Position numbers and translations under genes: made by a program
NCBI GenBank assembly: GCA_002286715.1
Contig: NSJX01000013.1
Span: forward strand, 76,860 to 140,859
Length of the DNA: 64,000 nucleotides
Direction of reading: 5' to 3'
Source: Dentipellis sp. KUC8613
Taxonomy: Eukaryota > Basidiomycota > Agaricomycetes > Russulales > Hericiaceae
Shown here: positions 12,168 through 23,828 of the stretch, in pieces
Layout of the letters: every line of letters begins with the position of its first letter
Position numbering within the stretch: the first letter of the stretch is position 1
The notes under the pieces: generated by a model
Told to the model about the DNA's origin: nothing
What the model saw: only the letters and a program-made list of their open reading frames with translations
Database searches by the model: none

Positions 12168-13684
12168 CTAAGGAATCATGGTCACAGAATCATCTCCACG
12201 ACTATGCGGTCGCTTCTCCACCTCCCGTGATTCATCTTTCCCTGCCTCGCTATCAACATCTCGCTTCCAAAAGAATCTCGGCTGGATAATGTCCACTATT
12301 TCCGGACAGGGGCTCTCGAGCAGGATGCCAGTCCTGAGCTGAGTCACGGTGTTGACTGCGACGTAAACCCAGAGGACCAAGGTCAACGCAGCGAGGAAGG
12401 CCCCGTATACGCGGAAGAAACCGACGTCCAAAGTTCTGTATAGGTTGATGGTCTGTGTGGCGTATACACCCTGCCGCAGGAAATCAGCCTGGTGGACGGA
12501 CGCGAACAAGATAAGACACATACCATAGGGAAAATGGTGCTCCAGAACGGCAATCTAAACGGAATCCTTGTGGTCCGTACTTCGGCTTGTACCCAGAGAA
12601 GAGAGCACACAAGCCACAGAGTGGTCAGCGACCAGAGAACGAAGCTAAGCCCCACGCAGACAGCGTAGATGACTTCTCCGACTTCCCCGTTACCCAGGAA
12701 GGGCGACGCTGATTTTCCCGCGACGGGAAGTAAGGCTTGGAAGTTCTGGCCGATGTACAGAATGGAGACGCCGGCCTGGGAGAACGCGGCGACGGGGAGT
12801 ATGGTGGAAAGGACGGCGCCTCCTTTAGGCTGGCCATAAAAAATGAGTCGAACGAGATATATCGACATCGCCATGAGAGTTAATGATAGGCCGATCGATG
12901 TCAGGAAAACGGTGAATGTAGCGGTGAGGAGCGCATCGCCTGGAGAGTACGGCTGTAGTGCTGTCGCTAATGTGCCCCCCGAAGAAGAGATGACGGTGAG
13001 AGGAACAAATGGTAGGGCTAGCGTGGAACCCATAGTCTCGAACGAATGCTCCTGTGAGGTAGTCCTGCGTAGATGGGGAGTCAATATCAAACTCTTCAGA
13101 AAGCATTCTGACTCTACTCACATGATATGTATCATCCCCCAGCAACATATGCATGAAATTGCAACGTCGAGCCACCAGAATCCCCATATTGTGTACAAGA
13201 ATCCCTTCCCGCCAAAACCATACTGAGTGTGCAATAAGTTGACGCACACATTGATCAGGGTCGCCGCGCCCATCGGGAATGTCGCGACATACAAGCTATG
13301 GACAGGGTGATGGATCATAATGGACCAGATACTTGGGAACATCAAGTATCGAGCGATACTGATGGCCGTGAATAGGATGAAGATCGTTAGATTGAGGAAG
13401 AAGAAAATGGCGGCGAACGTCTTGAACGGCACGGCTGATCTGTCGTATGGGAAATTCGTGAAGAGATTGGACACAATCCCGGTGCCTAGTAGACGAGGTC
13501 AGTCAAAACTGTCTTCGACGCGCTGGCTAACGAGACCTACCCATTACTACCGAAAACCAGGCCGTCGTGAAATTCCTGGAAGGTTCTTTAGTTCGGTAAG
13601 ACGAGTAAGATAGCATGTATATTACCTGACAACATATTTCCAGCTTGGTTTAGATTTACCGATTGAGGCTGGATTTCCTGACAT
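12168..13684 (-). CDS. SSU1: TDT-family transporter, SSU1/Mae1-like (sulfite or organic-acid export)
   Basis: Ten-helix tellurite-resistance/dicarboxylate transporter family at the plasma membrane. Yeast Ssu1 exports sulfite; fission-yeast Mae1 imports malate. ATG 13682-13684 starts a short hydrophilic leader, then NFTTAWFSVVMGTGIVSNLF, the classic TDT first helix, rebuilt across two short introns. Next are FPSIWSIMIHHPVHSLYVAT and FPMGAATLINV, both diagnostic, then FAAIFFFLNLTIFILFTAIS, GFGGKGFLYTIWGFWWLD and QAGVSILYIGQNFQALLPVA. The end is WSTIFPMGVYATQTINLYRT and a last helix YGAFLAALTLVLWVYVAV. The C-terminal tail is charged. At least four introns. The motif set is closer to Ssu1 than to bacterial TehA, but the substrate is an inference. 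Confidence 0.85.
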
Positions 13685-13965
13685 GAATTGCTTGATTTCA
13701 GGAGGCACGACAACCGAGGATGAGAAGTCTCCGAGGTTTATAGACGAAGAAAGAGGGTGAATGGAGTACGTGACCTGGCAGGATGGGGAGAAAGCACTCC
13801 AAGAGTCAGGATACTTTATATGTGGGATTCCACTGGCTGACTATGGCCGCAGACATTCCGTGGAGAGACCGCATTTCTCAACAAATGTGCTAGGAGAGAG
13901 GTTGGGGTGTGTCATGCACGGCGCAAGGCCGAGGCATGCCCGATGTCCGGGACCCTAACCTGAAA
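13685..13965. promoter_or_regulatory. Divergent promoter region, SSU1-like / TAPT1-like genes
   Basis: 281 bp between two divergent start codons. It must hold both 5' leaders and promoters. No TATA box or known factor site could be assigned with confidence. Confidence 0.4.
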
Positions 13966-16629
13966 ATGGCCCCGCGACGCGCTTGGGACGCGACGGCTCT
14001 CGCAAAGGCGCCCAGTCTGAGCATGCCTCAGCACTCGCTCTCACCGCAGAGGGCTGCTACTGCCCGCCATCGTCTATCTGTCTCCTCATCAACGAACTCT
14101 TCAGTACGCCGTAACACAGGCAGCAAATACCCTCGCTCGGTTCGTCGGTCGCGCCCACGTCACCGTCGCAAGTCCTCCAGCCGCAGTGCAGACCACGCGG
14201 ATGTCTCGTTCTCGTCTAGCTACTTCAGCGACAATGACCTTGACCTCGGAGAAGAGACGGACAGAGATGAGCGGCCCTACCCTGGCTTTGCGGATGACAT
14301 GAGTCCCTCTCAGTTCAATGTCCTGACGGATTCGCGTTCCATCTCCGCACGGGAAACGGAGAATGGGAGAAGACCATTGACCTACGCCTCGCTTCCTCCT
14401 ACTCCCATCTCGTCATCTCCTCCGCCAATATCTGCTCCTCCACCCAGTATTCCCCCCGATATTCCAGAAGACTACGATGTGCCGTTTTCGTTATGGGACT
14501 ACTTGCGAGAGGAACTGCTAGCCACGGATTTCGATTCTCACCAAGAATTGAAATGGGAACGGGTCAGCAACTTCCTTGCTATTCCTATAGCAATGGAGAA
14601 GGTGCGTTCTCGGATATTTCAACTGTCCCAAAATTCTTCTCACGTTGAGCCTCTGCAGATTATGTCCTTTGGCTTCATCCTGTGCTTTGACTCATTCTTG
14701 TATACATTCACGATCCACCCCATCCGCTCTGTGCTCGCTTTTTGTCGCTTGATCTACAATTTTATCTGGCGTACCGGGAAAGCATTGCCACCATCCCAGA
14801 AAGCCGACATTCTAAGGACACTACTGCTAGCTTGCTCAATCATGATCCTCTTCCCGCTCACAGACGCCAGCAAAATATACCACTCTATACGCGGGCAGGA
14901 TACAATCAAGCTCTACGTCATATTCAACGCACTAGAAGTAGGCAGCCTTTCTCTGCCCTTCTTTTTGCAGGGGTTGCCGACTCATGCTAATCACGCCGAT
15001 TCATACTTTCTGCGTCGTCCGTCAAGATCGCAGATCGACTGTGTGCTTCCATTGGCCAAGACATCATCGACTGTCTTTTCTCGCGCTCTACGCTTCTGCT
15101 ACTGTCGCGAAAAGCACCTTGGTCAGCGCACACGCTCCGACCAGTGATTTTCTTCTGTCTTGCAACTCTATACATTGGTATGTCAGTGCCCCTCATATTT
15201 CCTGTGCATATCGCTGAGGTGGGATTTGCAGTGACGCATGCCCTTGTCATGGTGTATCAGCTACTTTGCTTGAACGTCGCCATCAACTCCTACGACAACG
15301 CCTTGCTCTCCCTTCTCATGTCGAATCAATTCGTCGAGATCAAGGGTAGCGTCTTCAAGAAGTTCGAGAAGGATAATCTCTTCCAGATAACCTGCGCCGG
15401 TAATGGCAGCGTTGTCTCTCGAGCAATAAATACTGAAAATACCTCTGCAGATATCGTTGAGCGTTTCACGCTTGGCCTTATGCTCTTCTTCGTCGCCTTC
15501 CGGAACTTGATCGAGCTGTCAGGCTCAGAGTTCGATTTCTCAGAGGGTGCGTTCCTGCCTAAGAGCTTCGGCATATTCAGTGGAGGAATCGCGGGTAACG
15601 TGCTCTGGACGATATCCTACGTACGACCGTTTATTCTGTACATTGCCCACACTCTGACCTTGTTGGACCACCGCAGCCCGTTGTGACTGTCATGATATCA
15701 GAAGCACTCGTCGACTGGTTGAAGCATGCATTCATTACCAAGTTCAACCACATCCGGCCTTCGGTCTACGAGCGGTACACTGACGTCCTATGCCGCGACC
15801 TTGCTAGTGGCAGTCGTCTCGGATCGCGCAAGGTTAGTCGAAGTTTCCGTGCAACGCTTGTCTTAAACCTGATATACGATCGCGTAGCATACCTATGTTG
15901 ACCAATCGCCCCTCGTCGCTCGGCGCCTCGGATTTTCGTCTCTACCCCTCGTTGTCCTTACCATCCTCATCGGCTCACAAGCGATCAACCTGCTCATACT
16001 GTCCATACCTGTGCACACGCCGTCTGTCTCAGAAGGTATCAAGGCAGCTGGCGTTGTAGGTGCGGGGATCGCTGGTACGCGCTGGTGGGAATGGGCCGGG
16101 TGGGAGGAGTATATCCGAAATGGCATCGATTGGGAAGTCGTGACGAGCTGGGTGAAATGGGGGACCGTGGGTCTGACATTTTGGATGTGGTACGTCGTTG
16201 AGTCTTCTCCACATCACGTGCCAAGCGGTGTTTACGTGTGGATGTGGGGCAGCTTCGTAGTCATCAAGGTCATCATGGGAGTGAACCTCGTCAGCTATGC
16301 GACGAGGCGGCGAGCGGGCATGGAGGCGCGTGAGATTGCGGACACGGTGAATGACTTTGGACGCGATCCTATTGGCGAGGGGCGGGAGGAACAGGTGCGT
16401 CTTCCCATTTCACCGGCCCAGTCTTACTCTGACCATTACCTCCTGGATGCAGAAATACAATCGCGAGCTCAAGACTCTGCTCGATAGCAAACGAGACAAC
16501 GCGTCTCCGACCGCAGAGATTGGCGAGAGAGATACATCTGGTCGGCCAGACACCAGTAGTGATGGGAAGAAGAGGAGACTGAAGCTTGAGGAGCTCACGC
16601 GGTTTACGATGGTGAAGCGGATTTGGTGA
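13966..16629 (+). CDS. TAPT1: TAPT1/Emp65-family ER membrane protein (DUF747)
   Basis: Multi-pass protein of the TAPT1/CMV-receptor family. Yeast Emp65 works with the SUN-like protein Slp1 in the ER to protect folding membrane proteins. The N-terminal ~170 residues are Ser/Arg/Pro-rich and disordered. The conserved core starts at SLWDYLREELLATDFDSHQE and WERVSNFLAIPIAMEK, followed by IMSFGFILCFDSFLYTFTIH and FCRLIYNFIWRTGKALPPSQ. Next are LLACSIMILFPLTDASKIYH and the diagnostic LCLNVAINSYDNALLSLLMS, SNQFVEIKGSVFKKFEKDNL and QITCADIVERFTLGLML. VIISEALVDWLKHAFITKFN-like helices and LGFSSLPLVVLTILI follow. A charged Lys/Arg tail ends in FTMVKRIW. Roughly eight introns. ATG 13966 was preferred over in-frame ATGs at 13909 and 13936, which add only an unconserved leader. 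Confidence 0.88.
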
Positions 16630-17604
16630 CGATTCGAGACCATGCATTTTATCAGGACGCCCAGAGTGAGTAGGTCTCAGTAAGTAGTAAATGCCCACTC
16701 ACTCGGAACTTAAGGTGGTCTGGGGTCGGCTGGTGTATGTGGCCAGATGCGAGATGTCACCGGCTGTTGTATTGCAGAGGTATGAAACGGCGGCTTTTGT
16801 GGGTGGCCCTCGGGGTCGGCATCGGCCCCGGCGCCCCTTATGCCTGCTTTCCCTTACCGATACTGACATGCGTCTCAACGACACTGTCATTGTGAATGAA
16901 CGTCGAATACAACCTGGAGGTCGGTTGAATTGTGTCTGAACCATACAAACTTTTTGTGAAGCAGGTCAAGTAATCCTTCTCAAGCTGCCGGTGCTGTGCA
17001 TGTATCTCCGACACGGACTACCAATTTGGGCAGAACTTCAGGCACATCTCAAAATTACAGGCTCGGCCCACAGGCAATCATCCACTTGCACTCCAGATCG
17101 CACGTTCGCCGCGTCTGTCGGCATCTTCGCCTACTGCTACTGCTGCCGCATCGTCGTAAGTGGGTGAAGCGCTGACGTATTCTCAGGGATCCAGCGTCAA
17201 GGCCTTGCGATATGATCTTCCGCGTTACCATCGAACCAGCCATGCCTCTGTGTGAACAGCCCATGTCCGCAGCCCATTCGTGACGTGACACCCTGCGCGT
17301 GTGTGCGGCAGTCAGTGGCGTCCCGATGCAGCGGCGGTCACGCTCCGTCACGCTGCCGTCTTGGACACTGTGCGCTCAGGTTCTTTGCACACTTCGAATT
17401 TCCTTTGCCGGTAGGACTCATCTTCGCGGCGAGACTGCTCACCACCTCTCCAGACGCGAATTGCAGTGGCTTGGTGAAATGGTTAAAAGGACGGCGGCGA
17501 AGGCCATGGAGGATTCAGAACACCAGCTCTCTGCATCTCCTGCATCCGCAAACACACTTCCGACTAACTTCCAACCCAACAAACCAATCAACAACCTATA
17601 AATA
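16630..17604. other. Intergenic gap, 975 bp
   Basis: Between the TAPT1-like stop and the reductase start, both on the plus strand. Short ORFs on both strands look like chance in GC-rich DNA. The last ~100 bp form an A/C-rich leader ending CCAATCAACAACCTATAAATA just before the reductase ATG. No RNA gene or repeat seen. Confidence 0.5.
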
Positions 17605-19096
17605 ATGTCTCCCATCTCTGCCCCCGCCAAGGTCCTCGTCACTGGCGCGAACGGATTTGTCGCGACGTGGCTCGTGAAGACCCTTCTGGAGAAGGGGTAC
17701 ACAGTCCGCGGCACGATCCGGTCCGAGAGCAAAGGCGCCCACCTGCGGAAGATCTTCAAGGCCTATGGCGACAAGCTCGAGCTTGTCATTGTCCCAGACA
17801 TCACTCAGGTAGTCAATCATTCACCGGTCCCGAGCTTGCAGTACATTTACTCTTCTACTCTCCTCCAGGAAGGTGCCTTCGATGAGGCTGTCAAGGGCGT
17901 CGATGTGGTCGAGCATACCGCTTCGCCTTTCCATGCCAAGGCCACGGATCCTGATGGTCAGTTGCATTACAATTCTCATATGTATACTGAGTTCTCAATA
18001 TTTCCCCGCAGACATGATCAAGCCCGCTGTCAGCGGCACGGTCGGCGTCCTTGAGTCTATCAAGAAATACGGGTAAGTCTTCATCGAGTTTCCAGCTTCC
18101 CTGTATGTATCGACGACTTGGTATGATAGGACCTCCGTGAAGCGCGTCATTGTCACGTCTTCCGTGGCCGCCATGGTCAACCCTTTCAACACCGAGCGCG
18201 TCGTCACGCTCGACGAGAACTCCTGGGACGAGCCTGCCATCACGTTCGTCAAAGAGCACGGCAAGAACTCGCCGCCCGCTCTGTGGTACCTTGCCTCCAA
18301 GACTCTGGCTGAGAAGGGTAGGCTTAGTTTCATTGATGAAGACCATCTGGGCACGTACTCACGAGCGTATCACAGCTGCTTGGAAATTCGTGGAAGACAA
18401 CAAGGGGAGCATCTCGTTCGACCTTGTGGTCCTCAACCCGCCCTACGTTTGTTCTCATTTCACCCATACCAATCCCATTCCTGACTAACTCCTACCACAG
18501 GTGTTCGGCGTTCGTAAAATTTTCTTGGCCTTTTGCATCATGTTGAGCTAACACTATGCTTCACATAGCCGTCCCTCCTCGAAGTCCACTCCGCGGCGGA
18601 CCTGAACGAGTCGCTGGAGGAGCTGTACTCGACTGTCATCAAAGGCAACCCTCACTTCATCCCCGAGGTGCCGCACGGCTTCATCGACGTGCGCGACCTC
18701 GCCGAGGCGCACGTCCGTGCTGCCGAGAAGGCCGCCGCGGGCGGGAAGCGTCTCATTGTTTCCGGAGGCAAGTCGTTTACCACTCGTTAACGAATCGCTT
18801 CTCACATGACATATCTTGATGTAGGATCCTACCACTGGCAGGACCTCAGTACGTACATTCTTTTTTCATCAATTTTCCGCGACCTGATAGCCTTTCTTTC
18901 CACAGCGGACATCGCCGTGTCGCTCAACATCATCGAGGGGATCCCGAAGGGTAACCCGGGCGCAGGAAAGCCGATCTCAGCTGGACTTACCCTGAAGAGC
19001 GAGAACACGAAGGAGATCCTCGGCATGCAGTTCCGCCCCCTCGAGGAGGTCATCCGGGATGTCCTGACGGACCTCAAGCAGAAGGGTGTGGCTTGA
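17605..19096 (+). CDS. NADPH-dependent aldehyde/ketone reductase (extended SDR, GRE2/dihydroflavonol reductase-like)
   Basis: Extended short-chain dehydrogenase/reductase of the 4-dihydroflavonol reductase/Gre2 type, which reduces aldehydes and ketones with NADPH in the cytosol. The Rossmann motif is near the N-terminus (KVLVTGANGFVATWLVKTLL), and TVRGTIRSESKG follows beta-2, consistent with NADP preference. HTASPFHAKA and KRVIVTSSVAAMVN follow; the serine is part of the catalytic triad. The Tyr-Lys pair is in ALWYLASKTLAEK. Substrate-domain blocks are SFDLVVLNPPYVFGP, HGFIDVRDLAEAHVRAAEKA, RLIVSGGSYHWQDL and a C-terminal FRPLEEVIRDVLTDLKQKGV. Seven or so introns of 50-70 nt. The physiological substrate is not evident. 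It converges on the first F-box gene. Confidence 0.85.
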
Positions 19097-19453
19097 TTGT
19101 CGATAAGGCGAAAGGATATCATTTGTACACTATGTAGAATTCGATGAGACGACGTGTGTATACATCTATGAGCACCACTTTGCACCAATCTCTGGCTGTG
19201 GATTTTGGATTTCTAGATTTATAACGCCAGAATAGAAGAAGCTCGGGAATCCAGGATGATCCATCTGATCTTCAATCGCCCGGTCTATTTGACTGAGATG
19301 GTGGATGGCAATCGCAACGCTCCGGCCTACAACGAGGGCTCGAACTCAACTTGACTTGCTGAAGCTAGTGATACTAATGTGCCTGCAGGAACCCGACAAG
19401 TCTCGCCCTCGATCCTCAACGACAGGGCAGCCACACTCTACCGCAGTGACCAG
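19097..19453. other. Convergent 3' gap, 357 bp
   Basis: Holds the 3' ends of the reductase (plus) and the first F-box-like gene (minus). AT-richer than the flanking coding DNA. Nothing else recognised. Confidence 0.5.
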
Positions 19454-20803
19454 TCAGTGAGCCCCCGGAACGGCATAGCCCGCATGGAGGTCGAGCACGA
19501 TACCCTTCTCCGCCAGACGTTTCGACCAGTCCTCCCACCCCGCATTGCCATTGATCCCAAGATACCGCTTCCCGCCTCTGGGAACCACACACACCCTGCG
19601 CAGCTGCGGAAAGTCGCCCTCCAGCAGATCCCCGACGAGCGCGTCGATGAGCGCGGTGTCGTGCCGCCCAGGCGTCCGCATGCAGTCGATGGTGAACGAC
19701 GTGAGCGCCGGGTGCCCCACCGCGGGATCCGGCCCCTGCTGCGCCACGCCCCGCGCGGCGACGGAGAGCTCGCGCAGGCTCGGGAAGCACGCCAGGAAGT
19801 CGAAGACGGCGCGGAGCCGCGGGAGGTCCCACGCGACGGTCGTGTTGAACGCAAACGAGACCACCTTCGCATTCAGCGCGTCGCGCGCGAGCGGCGCCCG
19901 CGCGAACGCGTCGACCGTCTCGCCGAACGCGTGCACGGGCGTGACGTGGACCTCGTCCAGCGCGGGCAGCTCGAGCGCGGACATGCTGCGCACCATGAGC
20001 AGGAGGCGGTACACGGGCCAGGAGACGACGAGCGTGCGGAGGCGCGCGGCGCGGAGCGCGCTGAGCGCGACGGTCTCGAGTGCGCGTGTGATGTTCGGGC
20101 TGTACGACGTGAGCTTCGGCGCGGCGAGCGATTCGAGCTGCGGGAATGCCGTGAGGGCTTTGGCGAGGACTCGCCACAGCGCGCCTACGACAGACGCGTG
20201 CGCCCACCGGAAGTCGAGCGAGCGGAGGCTGGCGCTGGACGCGCCGAGCGCGTCGAGGATGCGCGGTACGGAGGCAAGCGTGACGGCCTGCATGCCGCAG
20301 GAGAAGACGACGAGGCGCGGGGAGTGCGCGAGGATGCGTAGGATGTTCTGCTCCACACTCGATCCTTCGGGGAGTGTGCCGCTGATGAGACCTCTGTGCA
20401 TGATCTGTGAAAGCAATTCGGGGTGCTCGCGGATGTAGAGTTCGCGTAGGAGCGCGCCGCGGGGTGTAGCGCTAGCATCATGTTCCTCCACTTCCGCCTC
20501 TGCATGTGAGTCGCGGGCCCGGACAGGTTGCTTGGTTTCAAAAGCTTGTGCGACCGCTGCAAGCTGATCCGCGCCGTAGATGACGACCACCTCGTGTAGT
20601 ATGGGCAGCGCGAGGCGCCGCCAGCTCTTGCAGACGCACGTGGCGGTGCGCCTCGTCTGCATCCACGCCTGGGTGTCATCTGGTCTGTACATCATGTAGT
20701 CGTCCGCGAAGGGTTCGTTGGCGATGTCGAGCGTCGCAGGCCTGTCCATGGACATCAGCGCGCGCAGTATGGCGGCCCATAGTTCGAGAGGAAGCGCAGG
20801 CAT
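19454..20803 (-). CDS. F-box-like/LRR-type protein, paralog 1
   Basis: Intronless 449-residue frame from ATG 20801-20803. The N-terminus MPALPLELWAAILRALM has the LPxELW..IL pattern of basidiomycete F-box proteins. TATCVCKSWRRLALPILHEV completes the F-box-like region, split by an insertion of about 35 residues. Leucine-rich, loosely repeating segments follow (SLRSLDFRWAHASVVGALWR, LRTLVVSWPVYRLLLMV). Such proteins usually recruit targets to SCF ubiquitin ligases, but the target cannot be read from sequence. It has a clear paralog on the plus strand at 27378-28673 with the same segment order and a shared LNAKVVSFAF block. The very GC-rich codon use opens long antisense frames, which are shadows. 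Gene call strong, F-box call moderate. Confidence 0.75.
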   Translation of the reverse strand: MPALPLELWAAILRALMSMDRPATLDIANEPFADDYMMYRPDDTQAWMQTRRTATCVCKSWRRLALPILHEVVVIYGADQLAAVAQAFETKQPVRARDSHAEAEVEEHDASATPRGALLRELYIREHPELLSQIMHRGLISGTLPEGSSVEQNILRILAHSPRLVVFSCGMQAVTLASVPRILDALGASSASLRSLDFRWAHASVVGALWRVLAKALTAFPQLESLAAPKLTSYSPNITRALETVALSALRAARLRTLVVSWPVYRLLLMVRSMSALELPALDEVHVTPVHAFGETVDAFARAPLARDALNAKVVSFAFNTTVAWDLPRLRAVFDFLACFPSLRELSVAARGVAQQGPDPAVGHPALTSFTIDCMRTPGRHDTALIDALVGDLLEGDFPQLRRVCVVPRGGKRYLGINGNAGWEDWSKRLAEKGIVLDLHAGYAVPGAH

Positions 20804-22088
20804 TGGGTACTAGAGCTCAGAGTGCTTGGTTTGCAATTTGTCGAGGTTCCTACCGCGGCGTTATCTGGAGATCTGTCCACGATGCGTGAGATTCGACGCT
20901 CTGTCGGCGATGAGGGGCATAAGCAGCGTTACCTGGGTCGTTGGCCGCCAATAAGCAACTTGAGTAAGTATGCGCGATGTCGCCGACTCGGATGGCGAAG
21001 TCGATTCGGATGGGGGAGTGCAAGCTTGACCCTGCAGCAGCAGGCTGCCGCGGCTGCGACTCACGATAGGCGCCGCGCACGAGGCGCATCGAGTCCCGAA
21101 TCTCGAATCTCGATACGGCACCTCGTTCGCCTCTCCAGACCGGGGAACCGAGCTCGAGGCACACAGCGGCAAGACGCAAGATGACTCGGACGTCCTCGGA
21201 CTGTCCGTGTAATTTCTGCACATTCTTCCCTTCGAGCTCTCGCAAAACAAGCTTGATGAATAAGAACGCGTCCACGACTATCGGCCTCCCCAGAAAATTT
21301 CGAGGCTCGGGGGCTCGGAAGTGCGAGAGAGGGCGTCGTCTCCGTCTCCGAGTCGGCGCACGGGCGCTCAGACTCGGGGTTAGGCCTTAGAGGTGCCGAG
21401 GCGCCCGGCGGGTGGCGCGCGCTCGGCATCGCGCTGCCGCACAGTCGCCGCCTCATAATTGTGGTGCCGCTGAGCTGAGTCATTGTGGCCACCCCGAAAA
21501 AACAAAAACAAAAAGGCAGAGAAAAAAGACGAAGGAAAAAAGGCAGAGGATAGGTGCTGCGGCCTTAGCAGCGGGAACGGCACGGCGCACAGTTCCGAGC
21601 AGGAGCTTATCAGAAAGTGTTGACAAGGCGGATTTGAGTTCCATCGACCAATCATTGAAGCGGGCGTCGTCAGCAATCCACGAAGTAATACAGAAGGCTC
21701 GAAGGTAACGCTTCGAACACAAATAATCCGTACAGTGGCAGTACAGTAGAGTGCACTACAGAGGATAGAAAGTGTAATTAACTTACACACAAGGGAAGAT
21801 ATACGTATACATATCCGGCAGAACTAAGACGGGATAGTCGAGCAACAAGTACGCATGCGTGCAGACGGACGATGGACGGTGGACTGGGATGTGTGGGAGT
21901 AAGATCAAGAAGCGTCGTGTCTGTCGCTGCCGCCAGGAACGGACAACTAGGTCATTAGTGGAGTATGGAATAGAATGGCGGGCGACGTCCACGTGTATCT
22001 AGGTCGTCTATCACATGCGTGTAGGCTAAGTGGGGTATCGCAGTGGAAGATACTAGGGAACATCTACGCGGTGTGCTCCACGGGAGGA
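20804..22088. other. Intergenic gap, 1285 bp
   Basis: Upstream of the first F-box-like gene and downstream of the DUF2156 gene, both minus. Includes an A-rich tract (21493-21550). Frames of up to ~145 codons occur on both strands but show no recognisable domain or splice pattern. No RNA gene seen. Confidence 0.45.
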
Positions 22089-23828
22089 TCACTGACGCAA
22101 GCACTTGAGAAGTGCGTTCGCGCCGTCGAGACCGAAGCCGTCCTCGGAGGGATAGCATACGTAAGAGGGCATATGTTCTGACCTGAACTTGTTCTGCGCG
22201 CGGACTCCGGTCAGCGTCTAGCGGCGGCCGAGAAGAAGGACGATAGCGTACCCTGAAGTCACCACGCTTCGTAAGACCCGTCGCGCCGACGATCTTGTTG
22301 TATGTCTTGCTGAGCCAGGTGATCTTCCACCCGCCCAAGTTGTCGACAGGAATGAGCTTGTCAGAAGCAGAGACGCCGAAGGTGACAGTGATGCGGCCCT
22401 CTCCGATATGGTGACTGTCAGTCTCCGTCTCCGAAGGCGAGGTTGGGCGAGACGAGTCCGATGACCTGCGCGAGCTAGAAGGACCGCTCACTTCGGACGA
22501 GGACATAGAATCGGAGGGTGTGCTCTCTGAAGTCGTAGCAACATTCTCGACGAGCTCCGGCGGCGCTTTGTCCGTCGCGTTGCCACGTAGGACATGCATG
22601 TCATCCTCCGGATGCTGCCACATCAGGAGACCAGACTCCTCCTGAATATGGCGGATGTCAGCAGAACGGGGGTCAAGGTGATCTACGCTTTCGAGATCTT
22701 CCATGACACTGTAGATCAGTTTCTCTGACGTTCCGCGTGGTGCAGACGGGAAGGAGACGGCGTTCTTGATCTGATAGCAGTGAGGGTGGATGGGGGATAG
22801 GATGAGGAGTCCAACAATCTATGATAATGCGATTAAAATCGAATAATGATGATAAAGGAAGGGACCGTACCTTGCCCTCGTGCTCGGCGACCCAATAGCG
22901 GCGATGCTCGAAGTCAAGCCACGGCTGGAAGGACGTCTGCGACAAACCGTCAGGAGAGGGACGAATGGTAGCCATGAAAGACACGCACCGAAGCGATCTG
23001 GATGCCCAAGCGCGATTTCTTCCAATCGTGAATACCGCGGTCGACCTCCGCCTTGCGCTCATCTGTCCATTCATCCGGCTTGACTTCCCGGATTTGGACG
23101 TGAGCGCGCTCCGCACGCCTGAGGTTCTTCTTGAGATCCTTGACGGTGGACCCCCCGCCGTCGGCGTTGGCTATCTCGACGACATGCTTGGGCTCGAGGA
23201 CGTCCTCGACGATGCAGCTGAGGGTGCTCCAGTTGAACCGAGTGTCCTTGCCGAGGATGCGCTCCATGTCGGCGTCGACGCAGAGCCAGATTGGGCGCAG
23301 CTTCTGCGACTTGGCCCATTCGACGAACTGCTCGGCGGTAGGTTCTAGGGCAGAAGGGTCGGAGACGAGAGGGTTGCCCCATGCAAAGACGAATGCGCCC
23401 GAGCGGAGGTAGCCCTGGACAGGGGTAAAGGAAGATTGGGGGATGGGCTTAGAGGGGCGCCAGAGCTTGTAGCGCCCGAACTCTAGCCATGCGGTAGCGG
23501 ATGAAGAGCCATAGGAGGCGATGAGGTCGGCAACCTGAGCCTTCTCGGCGGCAAGGGATTCGTCGGCGTCGTTCGCGGCGTCAGCGTCGGGGGAAGGGGG
23601 GATGAACTCGGGAGATGGTGGCCGATCAGGACCTTCCGCGCTGCTGGCGTTGTCGGTGGAGGGTTTTTCTTCAGAAGAGGATTCTTCAGGTGCGATGGTA
23701 CTAGGAGGCTGATCAGTGGATGTCTGGTCGGTGTCGGAGGGGGGCTCCTGAGGGGGCGTTGGGGCGTCGTGGTTGTGCTTCGACTTGTGGGGAACGACCT
23801 TGTGTAGGGCAGCGCGAATGGACGGCAT
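22089..23828 (-). CDS. Free-standing DUF2156 (dual-GNAT, LPG synthase C-type) aminoacyl-tRNA-dependent transferase-like protein
   Basis: DUF2156 proteins have two GNAT folds and move an amino acid from aminoacyl-tRNA to a lipid. In bacteria (MprF) the acceptor is phosphatidylglycerol; in fungal relatives it is ergosterol. ATG 23826-23828 is followed by ~115 disordered Pro/Ser/Glu residues. The first fold is AWLEFGRYKLWRPSKPIPQS, GAFVFAWGNPLV and AKSQKLRPIWLCVDADME. The second carries the family-typical basic helix TVKDLKKNLRRAERAHVQIR, then WLDFEHRRYWVAEHEGK. After a Ser/Thr/Glu-rich insertion of about 70 residues come GVSASDKLIPVDNLGGWKIT, TYNKIVGATGLTKRGDF and, across an intron, KFRSEHMPSYVCYPSEDGFG. 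There is no fused aspartyl-tRNA synthetase domain and no N-terminal membrane region. Which amino acid and acceptor are used is unknown. Confidence 0.8.

Noticed and set aside
19379..20341. 320-codon plus-strand frame
   Set aside because: Antisense shadow of the intronless F-box-like gene: Arg/Glu/Ala-biased and without any motif.
21412..21708. 98-codon plus frame over the A-rich tract
   Set aside because: Lys/Thr/Ala low complexity caused by an A-rich repeat-like stretch; no supporting signal.
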